Shown piece after piece: positions 10,701 through 21,800 of a DNA stretch of 64,000 bases. The translations under genes were made by a program, and so were the position numbers. How positions within the stretch are numbered: position 1 is the first letter of the stretch; each line of letters starts with the position of its first letter. The notes under the pieces are model-generated. The model made no database searches. It saw only the letters and a program-made list of their open reading frames with translations, and was not told the DNA's origin. This stretch comes from Gambelia wislizenii (Eukaryota; Chordata; Lepidosauria; Squamata; Crotaphytidae), in assembly GCA_030847615.1 (NCBI GenBank), contig JAUMIR010000004.1, positions 83,111,001 to 83,175,000 of the forward strand, written 5' to 3'.

Positions 10701-13172
10701 TGTAGTTTGGTCAGGCCTAAGAGCTCTCTGGCTGAGAGTTCTAAATGTCTCTCCCTAAACTGCAAATCCCAGGATTCCACAGGAGGCAGCCATAGCAAAT
10801 AAAGTGGAATAATAGCACTGTAACAGTGTAGTGTGATAATCTCCATATTTGCTTGCAAGTCCGGTACTTACCACTAAGCTACAGGCCCTCTACAACAACA
10901 CAGAGCAATTGCTATCCATGCAAGCATAGCTGATTGGAGTGGAGTAGAGGATGTAGAGGAGGAAAGGCATGTATAATGGGGAAATTGCAGGTGTTTTAGT
11001 AAGGTAAGGCAGAATCCTCTTTTTCTTGGAACTGGCCAGCATCCTGTTAGTGACTTGCACAGGCATAAGTTCTGCTACACATGTGGAATGTCTCCCCCAC
11101 CCACCCACTGTGGAGAATGCATAATGGACATATCCAGTTGATACTGGCATGTGGTAGCACATTAAAGTACGCAGAGTAGCGTGTGAATGTGAATTGCCTA
11201 TATGCATTGTAATTGCATATTGCAATTGCATAATGGGTTGTCATCCATGGTCATTGACCACTGATCCACGTATATTTCACTACGTTGGTATTCAGTACAG
11301 TTGCCCCTTCATATTCGCTGGGGTTTGGTTCCAGGACCCCCGGTGGATACCAAAATCTGTGAATACTCAAGTCCCATTATATGCAATGGCATAGCAAAAT
11401 GGTGTTGCTTATATAAAATGGCAAAATCAAGGTTTGCTTTTGGGATTATTATTTTTTAAAGAATATTTTCAAGCTGTTAATACTTAAATCTGTGGATACC
11501 AAATCTGTGGATACGGAGGAACAACTGTATAGGGTATTGAGTATAATATAATTCTGCTGGCAGATATTTATGCTGTGCTGAAGTGAAGTAGTATCTTGAC
11601 CATGCTGTGGTGGCTCGTTTTGACTTCGGGCAGGCTAGATCTGACGTTTATCATGTAATTTGCCCTTGGGTAGCTGATTTTTTAAAAAACAAATACATAG
11701 CAGATTGGTTCCAAGATGTGATGCGGGGATTTAATCTTGGGCTGCCACAGACTTTGTTGTAATTATCCCCATCCAACATGCCTTTGCTGTTTGCAATGCA
11801 AAGGAAGTTGTCACTGGTGCTAGTGGGAGTGTTCCTCTCAATGTGAACAGCAAGTAAGTATGTGTGAGAGAGTGTGTGTGTGTGTGTGTGATTCCATTCA
11901 GGACTGTGATGTGGGCTGTTTGGGCCCATGCCATAGTCCTCATCTGTTGTAGCATCCCTTGTGCCTAACATACTTGGGCAGCTATGGAAAGGCAAATGAT
12001 GTGACAAATGCTGTGTGGTGCTTTGGCCTTGGCCCAGTACCCACATCAGGGATTGTTCCTCTTGGTTCTACCCTATTCTTTCCCCAGGCATCCTAAAGAA
12101 GAAGTGTTTGCCCCCCATCACTGAGAAGAACAGTATCCAGCGCATCCACAACAAGCTCTCCAGCTGCCGCTCAGGCATGGTGTCATCTCATGGTTCTTCA
12201 GGCAGCGATGGCAGCCGTGGTGGTGGGGTACCCCGACCCCGCCAGACGCTACAGGAGCAGCTCAATGGCTTGACACCCATCACTATGAGCATAAAGACTG
12301 GCACAGTGGATGAGGACTCTTCAGGCTCCGAGTGAGTATGATGGAGCCTTCTCCTTGGTGAGCTGCTTGGCAGCTCATACATGTGAGTCCTCTACCTTTG
12401 TGTGTGGATCTCCCTCACGCACATCACACCTGGTGCTTCCAGTCCTTCTGGGTGGTACTTCACTATGTCTCTTCCTCCTCCCTACCTTGTCCCCAAGCTG
12501 TGCCTCTCAAAAGAAAACAACACATTCTCTGTCCGCCACTACTTTTTGGCTTCTTAGGTTCTTCCTAACTTGTGCTCTCAACCCTTTGCAGTTCCTCTGA
12601 ATACCTGGGGCTGTATTTTCACTGGGGCTTGCTAAGAATCACCACCTCCCTTGCCTTTGTCCTTTCCACTCTTGGACTCATTCCTTCTCTAGCTTCTGGC
12701 CAGGAGTAAAACCATTCCCTCTGTAGCTCCTCCAACCTGATATCCTCATGTGCATTAGGATGTGAAAGGCATTGTTGTAGCCATAAAAAATAGCAACCCC
12801 TTTGTTGCCTCTGAAAAGTGGAATGAGAGTTGGGAGGGGTGGCAGAGATACCAGGTTGCCCTACTGTAAGAAGGATGCATTTCTAGGCTGCTCTTAGAGG
12901 CTAAAGTACACAAGGCTTCCTTTGATGTTGGCAACAGGCACTTCTGCTCACATACTGGGACTTCCCCAGGGTTGCTCTGAGATGTGAACAGTCAGCCCAA
13001 AGTGCTGTCTTGGGTGCAGTGATGTTGTGGGGGGGATTGAGGGAATGCTGTCCTATTCTAACTTCTTCTTCAGCTCTTTGGCACTAACCCACCCTCTCCT
13101 TCCTTCTCTGTCTCTCGTTCTCACCTCTCTCTTCAATCGCCCAGATTTCTGTTTTTTAATTTTCTCCATTAA
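1317..13172 (+). CDS. CELSR2: CELSR2, 3' part (six coding exons, cytoplasmic tail)
   Basis: Joined exons 1317-1447, 3076-3164, 6730-6903, 9275-9499, 12088-12331 and 13145-13172 keep one frame and give 296 residues plus stop. The product is the C-terminal intracellular tail of the seven-pass cadherin CELSR2, an adhesion GPCR of planar cell polarity at the plasma membrane. Recognisable blocks in order are DSTGSLHSTVRSGKS, the acidic run DSDSDSDLSLEDDQSGSYAS, GILKKKCLP, QEQLNG, and the end GTVDEDSSGSE-FLFFNFLH-stop, which I recall as the human CELSR2 terminus. All junctions are GT-AG and phases agree (2,1,1,1,2). Cadherin, GAIN and 7TM exons lie left of the window. The next gene rightwards is PSRC1 on the opposite strand, the same convergent order as in human. 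Paralogues CELSR1 and CELSR3 are less likely because of the C-terminus and the neighbour. Confidence 0.93.
3076..3164 (+). CDS. CELSR2: CELSR2 exon
   Basis: The acceptor is ggctttctcttacag|GGAAGAG and the donor AATG|gtgagg. It encodes EESGLNNSQVHLG then PADPSSLFLEAKDQNN. It is 89 nt long, entering after two bases and leaving one base. It is variable in sequence but matches the family's spacing between the SYIPF and DSDSDSD blocks. Confidence 0.88.
3525..4352 (+). mobile_element. RTE/Bov-B LINE remnant, 3' part
   Basis: Within a CELSR2 intron. A decayed reverse transcriptase frame shows the catalytic RYADDTILLAENSKDLE stretch and later KVRIVHAIIFP, SWTVKKTERKK and WCWRRVLWIPWTAKKTNQ, which are Bov-B hallmarks. 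It ends in ttgccataagttggagttgacttg, the tail shared with the Sauria-type SINEs. Frameshifts and stops make it dead. Confidence 0.85.
4640..5465 (-). mobile_element. Non-LTR retrotransposon ORF2 C-terminal fragment
   Basis: The minus-strand frame reads RTQLRWAGHVSRMEDHCLPK, GTPKKRYKDSLKQHLRL, then in a shifted frame a Cys/His knuckle CAFCNQTCLSWIGLFSHQ. This is a LINE ORF2 C-terminus of undetermined clade. Other copies lie at 52620-53115 and 60690-60943. A frameshift separates the two parts. Confidence 0.75.
5482..5750. repeat. Interspersed LINE-like repeat (gaacataggaag type)
   Basis: cataagaacataggaagaac, gtgaagaagtacttaaact and a Lys/Leu-less middle match a repeat common in reptile DNA. 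A partial relative lies at about 44090-44250. Its class is not certain to me. Confidence 0.45.
6011..6210 (+). repeat. Sauria-type SINE (tRNA head, Bov-B-like tail)
   Basis: The head gccggggtggcataatgc and the B-box-like agggtttgaatctccactc are followed by ccataagtcagaaatgactt and an AAC/AAT-rich end. The tail matches the Bov-B copy ending at 4352, as expected for SINEs mobilised by Bov-B in squamates. Confidence 0.82.
6730..6903 (+). CDS. CELSR2: CELSR2 exon with acidic DSDSDSD block
   Basis: A strong pyrimidine tract and tgctcacag precede AGCATGATTC; the donor is AAGG|gtaatg. It encodes EHDSDSDSDLSLEDDQSG, then SYASTHSSDSEEDEEF, then the C-terminal part LPAHSTPK. The serine/acidic stretch looks like a casein-kinase-type phosphorylation region (inference). 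This is the most diagnostic CELSR2 block in the window. Confidence 0.94.
7674..7710. repeat. (GA)n microsatellite
   Basis: Uninterrupted GA dinucleotides, about 18 units, in a CELSR2 intron. Confidence 0.95.
9275..9499 (+). CDS. CELSR2: CELSR2 exon
   Basis: The acceptor is tgttctccccag|TGG and the donor AAAG|gtaagg. It encodes VDNLLGPGKPYWPGDF and continues through RENGETQTREG to PHPTAQPQK. The core PGK-PWPGDF and RENG-REG-G-LP-AQP-K pattern matches the human tail, with a lizard-specific insertion between them. Confidence 0.9.
10335..10605 (-). repeat. tRNA-derived SINE
   Basis: Read on the minus strand: accagagctcaatggcagag (A-box region), a degenerate B box, then tggaccaacggtctgactc and agtataaaaggcaac. 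This is the reptile SINE type ending ...gaccattggtctgactcag. A 3' fragment on the + strand lies at about 39745-39871 and another at about 57270-57360. Confidence 0.65.
10626..10839. mobile_element. Foldback MITE, near-perfect palindrome
   Basis: Both ends begin ttatcacacta-actgtta when read inward, and the arms pair over about 83 bases each with a few mismatches around a loop near 10710-10755. No coding capacity. The target duplication is not clear. Confidence 0.8.
11298..11527. mobile_element. Pogo/Tigger-like MITE (230 bp)
   Basis: Terminal inverted repeats cagttgccccttcatattcg and its mirror ...gaggaacaactg are flanked by TA on both sides. Relatives lie at 38138-38352, 44747-44966 and 46202-46419. 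The TA duplication and ends fit the Tc1/mariner-pogo group. Confidence 0.8.
12088..12331 (+). CDS. CELSR2: CELSR2 penultimate coding exon
   Basis: The acceptor is ttctttccccag|GCATCC and the donor CCGA|gtgagt. It encodes GILKKKCLPPITEKN, a Ser/Gly/Arg-rich linker, TLQEQLNGLTPITMSIK and TGTVDEDSSGS. The last two bases (GA) are completed by the next exon. KKKCLP and the QEQLNG-MSIK blocks are strongly conserved in CELSR2. Confidence 0.94.
13145..13172 (+). CDS. CELSR2: CELSR2 terminal coding exon (FLFFNFLH-stop)
   Basis: After cttcaatcgcccag, one base completes Glu. The reading is then FLFFNFLH and a TAA at 13170-13172, identical to the CELSR2 C-terminus I know from mammals. The same mRNA region contains a second acceptor at 13275 that would give a different end (separate entry). 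Confidence 0.92.
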
Positions 13173-16005
13173 CACGTGAGCCCCAGGGGGGTGCTTTGCT
13201 CAGACCTGCTCATGACCATGCTCATGTGTTTGTTTCCCCCCGTCCCGTCTCGCTTTGTGTTTGATCACTGAGCAGGAGCGATGAAACCTCAATCTGATGC
13301 CGCACGCACCAGACTATTTCTCTTGTGCTTTGGCCAGTCCGGGAGCCCAGGATTGCTCTCAAACCGCAGCAAGGAATGTTGTCTCCTTCAGCACAGCCCA
13401 AGGAGCTGGATCAACCATATGTAGTGCCAAATGAAAACTGACCTGCTGTCACCCCTGCACCAGGGGAATGGCAGGCACCAGGAGGCGGACCTACTTGAAC
13501 AGATGCACTTTGGATAATTGTCAAATGGACAGAAACAGAAACTTGACCACCTCCAAGTCTTCAGGGATTTTCTTGTTTTGTTGTCCAGTCTAGAACTGCT
13601 ACGTGGCTGGAATATATATATATAATGGTGTTCTTATCGATCAAGGTTGGGATGGGGGAGCCTCAGCAGCGACCACATGCCAGGGCCTCTGGATATGCAT
13701 TACTGTGGAGATGTTTGCATATTTGACCATGGCGCTGAGGTAGGAGGGGGTCAGTGCATATGGAGAGGGGCTGTCATTAGGAGGCGGGTGACACTGAGAA
13801 CTGTAGATTCTAGGATAGGGAGACAAATCTGGAATGGGACAGTTTCTGGAGGGTATTGTTCCGGCTTCCTCCTACAACCAGAAGACTGCAACTTTGAATT
13901 ATGGATGGGGGTGCCGTGGCTATGCAGGAGCTGCACCAGCCTACTTTGCCTCCCCTTTGTGTATACATGCCTAGGAGATAGCCTTTGCTTCCCTCTGCAG
14001 TGTGTATGTATTGTAAGTGTGCTTTTCTCCAATCCATAAGCATGGGCTTAAACACATCTCCCAATGTGCAACTGAGGCATGTTTAAACCCTGTGCAGGCC
14101 AGTCTCTAGTGGTTTAGCACATAGGAAAGATAGCAACCCGAAGTCTTGGCTTTGCTGTTGCAAGAAAACAGAATGGAGAAGGACATTATCATCCAAACAG
14201 CTTTTCCAGGACTCTGTGCAAGTACTTTGCTGGCCGTTGCACAGCAGGAGCCAGTATCACCTATGTTCTCCCTCTTAATTTTATTGTTTAATGAAATGGT
14301 AGGATTATTATAGAAACCCAGAGCCATTTCCCCAGGATGTCAATCACCATCATACTACCTACGTCCATGGACTATACAGATGTGCATCAGCTGTGGATTG
14401 TGTCCCTTTTCTGGCAAGTTGCTTACTCAAGCCTCACTGCTTCAGGTTGCCCAGTGGAACTAACTGGGGGTGTAGGACCCAATCTAGTCCACTGGCATCT
14501 AAGGGAAATGCTTCTTCTTGGTCCATGATAAATGACAAACCACTCAGTTGTGACCACCACTTCTCCAAGTTTGGCCTGCCGATCCAGTGACTTGGCCCCA
14601 TTGGGATTGCTCCAAGAGGCAGCCCACAGGTGCCGAGCACAGTGGGTGTGGCCTGCTAGAGAGCTGTCAGTCCATGATAAATGATAAAAAGAAAATGATA
14701 AAAAGAAAGAAGTCCCACCTCCCGCTCCTCACAGCCAGTCAGCACCTGGTCCATGTACCACTGGCCTGGAGCAGGGATGCTGCCTTGATGTCTCCCGATA
14801 GCACCTGGCTTTCATGCCAACAGGGTGCTGCCTTTCTGCCTCAGAAGCCTTCATTTTTTTACACTCAGCCAAGCCTGATGCCTGCTCATATTGGGGATTT
14901 TCATGCTGGGTCCTTTTGGAAAGTACTTTTTTATATTGTTCCTTGGGAAAGTGGTGGGTTTTTTTTCTGGTAAGGGAGTGGGGGAAGAGGGGGAGCTGGG
15001 GAGGGGTGAAAGTACTGCTTATTTTGATGTTTTGTTTTTTTTAAAAAAACTTGACCACTGCTGAAGGATGTTCTAATTTAAAGAGATGAAAAGCCCGTCC
15101 GGGTTACATCTTTAGCTTTGTAGCAATGTTAAAGTCTCATTAGCTGGGGCGCAAATGGAATGCGCTTTACTGACTTAGTCAAGGTTTGCACAATGAGGAG
15201 TTAAATTGAGACTTGACCATTGTCATGGCCTGGCTTATCAAAGGATGCTGATTGTTGCCTCTGGAAATCTTGGCCATTGCCATCAAGCCTTTGGTGGCCT
15301 CTGTCCTTGCCAGTTCCCTAACCCTTTTCTTGGAATGTTTAACACAATAGGATGTGATTCTCTTAAACCTGTGTAATGTCAGCCTGGCACTTTAGTAGCA
15401 TCTACTGTGTTTGCCACCTTCTATGCTTATGCAGACAGCAAAGAATCAGTTCCAGCTTCTAAAACACATGAACTGCTCTTATATAGTTTTGCTTCCACTG
15501 CACACAGTGTCCTAATGTGAGCTATTTAACTGTATCCCCATTAAGCGAAAGGAAATGGGATCCCTCCTCCACCACCATACAACAGAGCAGCAATGTTGGA
15601 TCATTTCCTGCTGGAAAGCCTATAGTGTCCTAATGCTCAACCCCACATTGGTTAATCGTCAGGATCCTGTTAGTGTGCTGGTAAAGCATAAACCTTGCCT
15701 AGCATATTTACTCTAGACTGTAAAAACTGCTCCTTTTCCTAGCTGTGTAAGACAAATCCAGCCCTCCAGTGCACTGGCTGGAGGTCCATGAGAGTGAAGG
15801 CTGCTTCTTTGTCCAGCTTTGCAATGCAAGCTGGAATGGTGTCTGTTGTCAGTCAGAGGATGGGGATGGAGCTGTACCCTGCTAACCATTCAGATGTCAT
15901 TACAGAGCCAGGGAAAACCACTGTATAAAGAGGTCCTAGATATCTTCTGCAATGTCTTTCAAAGGACTTAAGCTGGTAGCCCTTGGTTAGGCCAGTGTAA
16001 ATAAA
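13173..16005 (+). other. CELSR2 3'UTR and downstream region, candidate poly(A) signal
   Basis: No further coding exon is seen after the stop. The sequence is mostly repeat-free unlike its surroundings, as expected for a long CELSR2 3'UTR. AATAAA at 16000-16005 is the first canonical hexamer I noted downstream; others lie at about 16300 and 16936. The true end cannot be fixed from sequence alone. In human the CELSR2 3'UTR to PSRC1 interval is the 1p13 LDL-cholesterol locus. Confidence 0.5.
13276..13297 (+). CDS. Possible alternative CELSR2 C-terminus (SDETSI-stop)
   Basis: An acceptor-like tgatcactgagcag ends at 13275. Splicing the penultimate exon (ending GA) to 13276 reads E-SDETSI-stop, TGA at 13295-13297. 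T-S-I at the end is a class I PDZ-binding pattern (S/T-x-hydrophobic). The pyrimidine tract is acceptable but modest. It may instead be only 3'UTR of the FLFFNFLH form. Confidence 0.35.
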
Positions 16006-18410
16006 CAAGAGGATTCCAGGCAGAGTTTGCTCTTTATCCCCAAAACAACGTGGATATATGTATGAAAACAGGCAACGACTTATCCCCCCTCACCACAACT
16101 CCCCTAGTAGGTTTGCTACAGTTACTCTAGCACTAAACCAGAGCTCAAGGCAACTGTGGACTTACTCTGTTTTTTCCCCCTATGGGAAGACATAGTCTTC
16201 CTGCATGAGGCATAGGTTAGTGCAATGAAGCATGTGATGCTTCTAACTAGAGAATGGGACACTCTTTTTGGCCCTGACTAGCAAATCAAAACATCTAGAA
16301 AAATAAAGCCACCTACTCTGACCACATTTGGACACATAGAAAAATAGCCAGTAGAGAGACTGACAAGCAGAGGTAACAGAGAAGCTTTTCTTCTCAGATT
16401 TTGCACTACACCTCTTAACAAGGGAGCAAGTGAACTTCTTTTATTCCAACAAAGTGTCAGCAGACGTCCACAAATCCTGCAACATTCATTAAGATTTTTA
16501 AGGAAGGGCCAATGGCTGCTGTACAATGTCTTCCATAAAACCCTCCTTAGACAGCATACACTCCTTCTTCAGCTAGCATTTGCTGAATAGTTTCTATGCC
16601 AGGGTTCCATTATAGTCAGCTATGCAGAAGGTGAAGCTTTTCTTATAACTGGGAAGATGTTTATCTGCTACATTTTTCTGCTACATAGTTCTGATGAAAC
16701 TATGAAAGGTACCAGATTTCTATTAGACCATTTTCTTTGGCAAACTTTCCGCACCCCAACCCGTGCTATACCTCTAAATCTGAGGTTTTCGTCTACAGCC
16801 CAAGTACACAGAGTAGCCTACAATAAATTCCTATGCAAAATCTTTCTCATATACAGAAACCATTAACTGAAACCAGCTGGAAAGCAGTAGTGATTCAGAA
16901 TCAGCTCTCTGAAGCAGCTGTAACTTCCAGAAAAGAAATAAAAAACCTGTCTTCAGACTTTATTCTGCCCTAAAAGGACAGAATTGGAGTGGGTGGGAGT
17001 GCTCTTCCACTAGAGAGCTAGTATAGTCATCAGGGATGTGTTAAACCTCAAGATACCACAGGATCAGGGTGGAAGGAACTCCCATAGGAAACTCCATATA
17101 AGAGCTTGGCTTCTACTCCATCCACTGCAACCAGTTTATTGTTTTGAGTCTATGCGCTATCCATAAAGAGCCAGTTAGTTGTTTCACCAATGGCGATGAT
17201 GTATTTGGCATGTCTGCATTTTAATTTATTTTTGATGTGTGTGTTTTTTTTAAAAAAATGTATGTATACATATATTTAATGGCGACTGTCTGTCCAAAGC
17301 TGTGCCATCTTAGGGGAGGGGCTGGAACAAATCAGAGTCAAGGGAAAAATCACCACCACCCAAGTCAGATCCTGAAGCAATTAGAGCAGCTTTCCTAAAG
17401 CCAGCATGCTTGAGGGAAGTTGGATTACAGCCATCATCCCAGCCAGGGATAATGGGACTTATAGTCTAGCAAACCTGGATAGTAGGTTGGTGAAAATGTA
17501 TTTAGATGGAATTTAAGGAGGAAAATGTGGAAATATATGGGGATAATCTGTATTATCTGTCAGTCATCAAAAGCAGTCAGTTGCTTCAACTGGCAAATAC
17601 GCCTTCGACCAACTGGAGTAGGAGTGTACAAAATGAATCATTTGGACCCTATATCACTAAATAATTCATGGAAAATGAGTGAGTAAACGGACACCTGTTC
17701 TGAAGGTATAGTTATAGCAAATTCAGACTTCATTTTCTGCGGCTTCATACAGCTGAGCATACCCCTTGCCATGCAATGAACAGCTGCCACCGTTGTCCAA
17801 ACCCGGGCACGTCACTATAAGCTCAGGCCCCTTCTCTGTGAATATTAGTGTAGACGTCTCTTCTCTGCAATAGGTAAGGGGCTTGGCTACAGCAGAGCTT
17901 ACCCACAACTAGGTATGAGTGTTCCCCCTTTTGCAAGGTGAGTGCCAAAATCTTGACTAGCTACACAGCAGAGAAATTCAAAAAGATAAACATCCCGTCT
18001 CCACCACTGCATTTCCAGGAAAAGGTGCATCTTCTGAATTTCTACCTGACAACTCTTGAAGATGTGGGAAACTTAGCAAGTGGCACTCCTGACTTTTTCT
18101 TGAGAAGCAGTTTTGGCAGGGATGACAGAAGTGAAGAAGATAGGGAAAGAGACCTGGTATAATTTAATCCTCTGGAGCAACAAAATGTTTTGCTAACCAC
18201 TGATGTGATGCTGGCTTTTCCCTTGGTACAAAAAGTTGAAGTGTACAGGTAGGGTTGTTAATGTAAATACTATAGGGTCCACCCTCCTTCCCTAAATAAT
18301 AAAACCATAGTTCTGTGGCAGGTGGCTCTATTTCAGTGCTGTGTCCATTATCTTGTGCTAGAAAATGTGGCTTTAACCTGAAATGGGGGCAACTTGAATA
18401 CCACTAACCA
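16006..18410. other. CELSR2-PSRC1 interval
   Basis: No confident exon. A short hAT-like remnant (gcagctttcctaaagccagc ... ggttggtgaaa) lies at about 17385-17500. The 3' ends of both genes probably fall in or beside this interval. Confidence 0.4.
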
Positions 18411-18650
18411 AGATTGTTGTTGTGTATTTTCAAGTCATTTCTGACTGACGGTGACCCTAAGGTAAACCTATCACAAGGTTTTCTTGGCAACATTTGTTCA
18501 GAGGGGGTTTGCCTTTGCCTTCCTCTGAGACTAAGAGAGTGTGAGTTGCCCAATGTCACTGAGTGGGTTTCCATGGCTGAGTGGGGATTCAAATCCTGTT
18601 CTCCAGAGTTGTAGTCCAACACTCAAACCATTGCACTACACTAGCTCTTC
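18411..18650 (-). repeat. Sauria-type SINE
   Basis: Minus orientation: gttgttgtgtattttcaagtc tail first, then the middle with ttcagagggggtttgccttt, then B-box complement ggattcaaatcctgttctcc and agctct at the head end. Confidence 0.82.
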
Positions 18651-18651
18651 A

Positions 18652-18802
18652 CTAACCAAGATAGATTATCTTAACTAAGATAGAGTAGGAGAATGGAAGC
18701 ACCTCAGTCTTCTTACTAACAGTTGGGGGGCTGCAGGGGAGGGAAAAATTTGCTGGAAGCGAATCTAGATTGCTGGGATCATCTTCCATTGGGGACGGAG
18801 AT
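18652..18802 (-). CDS. Candidate PSRC1 terminal exon
   Basis: On the minus strand a TG/T-rich tract ending gttttgcaag is followed by a frame that fits the two bases left by exon 24519-24589. It reads [19 protein letters not shown] and [12 protein letters not shown], ending at TAG 18652-18654. The phase match and the Ser/Pro content support it. Against it: the tail after SKK looks non-coding, a donor-like GTAAGA lies inside, and a SINE begins at the stop. Confidence 0.35.
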
Positions 18803-21800
18803 CTTGCAAAACACACATACACACTAAGCAGCAGGAAACCATCACTCATCTCTGATGCTATCAATCTTTGTAAAGCACACAAAAGATCTTAATTTCAGCA
18901 GAAAAACAGGGACCCACTGCATGCATGGTAGCTCAACCAGTTTTTATCTAATAATGGCAAAGATATTTGCAAGGACCACCAGTTTTGGGGGAGGTGTCTG
19001 TTGCTGATGTTGTACACACACATGCAGAGGGATGAAGCTGCAGTTCCTGGCGTATATACCTGTGTTTGTTCTCATAGCCCTGAGCACTATGGTAGAGGAG
19101 GTAATTTGTAGAGGAGGTAATTTCATTATTTCCAACTCTTAATATACAGTACTCACACATCTGTTATTTTGTTAGGAGTCCATTCCCAAATTTGTGCGTG
19201 ACTATTTTTAAATTAGAAAAGCATTTTTTTTTTTAAAAAAAAGGACAGCACGCAATTATTCCAATGTCAGGACTGATGGAATATTTTATCAGAGACAGAC
19301 CCCTCAGTCTCACACAAGGCTTAAGAACTTCAGTGTTGATTGGTGACTTGTCAAATACAAGTATGTCATCATCATAAAGGGTTTGAAATAAGAGCTGCCC
19401 ATCTTTGCACATAAAAATGAGAACCAAGGGCTGTCTTACTGGTAACACAGCAGACTTAACCAAAAGAAACAATAAACTTCACTCCCAACATCCTACCACA
19501 TGATTAGTGAAATTTATTACCTGTAGATAGTGTTCTTTTATAAAATGACAATCCTGATTAACATACATATTTTCCAGTAACAGCATAATACTTGGAAACT
19601 AAATACTTCTATACAGCTCTGTGCTGCAGTAGTGTGCCCTCCTGGAGACTGCATTGATCCACATCCACACTGCTTCACTTTAACAAAGTCTTTAGGCCAG
19701 CCTTCCCCAACTCACAGCTTTCAGATGCACCAGACAATAATGCCTGGAGCTTTAGTCTAACATACCTTGAGAGAACATCAGGTTGAGAAAGATTGTCTTA
19801 AGCTGATAAGTGAATAGGGAAACTTTGACCTTACAGATGTTTTGTAGGGATGATGGGAATTAGCCAAAACAGCCAGAGAGGCAAAGGTTCCCTACCATGC
19901 TGTGACGTACCAGGAAATAGTCAGCAAAGTCCCAGTCATCCAGGTCTTAGCTCAGCCACTGAAGCTGAAGTTCAAGAGTGCTTCCAGTCATGCCAGTCTG
20001 ATCTATAAAGCAAAAGGCGTTCAAGAATGTAGTGGCAAGGAAGAGCAGATGGGTCTCAGATCTGTTTCTTGTGAATGTGTAACAATATGACCCAGGACAT
20101 AGAAATGATAGCATAGGTCAACTGCAGAAGCCTTGCAGTTATCCTGTATGCAGTGGTAACATGAGTTTCCTGACGAAAGCAAAGATGAAAACAGGCATCC
20201 CAGGTTTATCTTCAGAAGGAAGAAGTCTCAGATTGTCAGAAGTTCAGACCTATCCTCGAAGAATTAAGTGATGAATTGTTAACTTGAAGGAAAGAAAGGG
20301 TGGAGCCTTAGGGCTTGTTCCCCAAATGCTAGAGATCAGTGTATTTTTGACATTTAACAGTCACAATGCTGTGTGGCTTCACATAGGCTGAGCCATATTC
20401 CACCCCACAACCTATTGAACAGCCTCTGAAGCCCCTCCTTGCTGGCATAGTCTTCCTATGCCTCGTGGAGAGCAGGCAGGATCACAGAAGCACCTGGCTA
20501 CGTAACTAATCAGATGTGAAGTTATTACAGCAAGACTCCAGAGGATCCTAGTAGATCTCAGCACTGATGTTATCATTTCATAGCCTCAATCCAACATCCC
20601 CTCAGTGTAAATATCTGCATGTGGACCTATGTTTGTTGTTGTGTGCTTTCAAGCCACTTCTGACTTATGGCAGCCCTAAGGTGAATCTATTGCAGGGGTT
20701 TCCTGGCAAGATTTGTTCAGAGGGGGGTTGCAGTTGCCTTCCTTTGAGGCCGAGAAAGTGTGACTTGTCCAAGGTCATCCAGTGATTTCCATGACCAAGC
20801 AGGAATTTGAACCCTGGTCTCCAGAGTCGTAGTCCAATGCTCACACTGAGCCACACCCTCTCCCCACTTGCTGTAAAGCTTCTGAAGCTGCCCCCCACAG
20901 CCATTCCATGCTTCATGGCAAGCAGGTAAGATTAGAGAAGCATCTTGTTATGACTCCAAAGCCAGATACACAATGATTACAGCCAGGGCCGGTTTAAGGA
21001 ATTTTGGGGCCCCCTGCAATGCTTTACTTTGGGGCCCCCATATGTTTATCTCAGATCAATGTAACCTAACCTATTCACCGTACAGGATGTTCAGATTATA
21101 GTAGGACCCCCGTATCCATGGATTCATTATCCATGGGACACAAAACAGCACACCTACCATAGAGTCTTCCTAGAAAATGTGTCTTCCCTAGCCCTTTTCT
21201 AAGCCCTCCAAGGCAACTCTATGTCATTTTAAACCAGAAGTCCCATTATTTTCAATGGCGTTCACTATTATTCATGGTTTTCAGAATCCACGCCCCCCCC
21301 CCCGAACCAATCCCCAGTGGATAAGAGGGGCCTACTATATTACATAATTTGCCACCAATAATTTAGTTTAAAAACTATATTATAGGCACTAACATAATAT
21401 TTTTTGTTTATTAGCAATTAATGTAATGGTGTAGATTTCCTCAAAGAACATGAGTTAGCAGTGTGATGCAGCAGCAAAAAATGCCAATGCGATTCTAGGC
21501 TGCATTAATAGGAGTAGTGTCTAGATCAAGGGAAGTAATAGTATCACTCCATTTTGCTTTGGTCAGACCTCACCTGGAATACCGTTTCCAATTCTGGGCA
21601 CAACAATTCAAGAAAGATACTGAGAAGGATGGTGCGAGGTCTAGAAGCCATTACGCCCTATGAGGAACGGCTTAGGGAGCTGGGTATGTTTAGTCTGGAG
21701 AAGAGAAGGTTGAGAGGGGACATGATAGCCATGTTTAGGTATTTGAAGGGATGTCGTACTGAGGATGGAGCAAGCTTGTTTTCTGCTGCTCCAGAGACAA

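Noticed and set aside
11651..12046. His/Thr-rich minus-strand frame
   Set aside because: Created by a GT microsatellite and adjacent to a real CELSR2 exon on the other strand.
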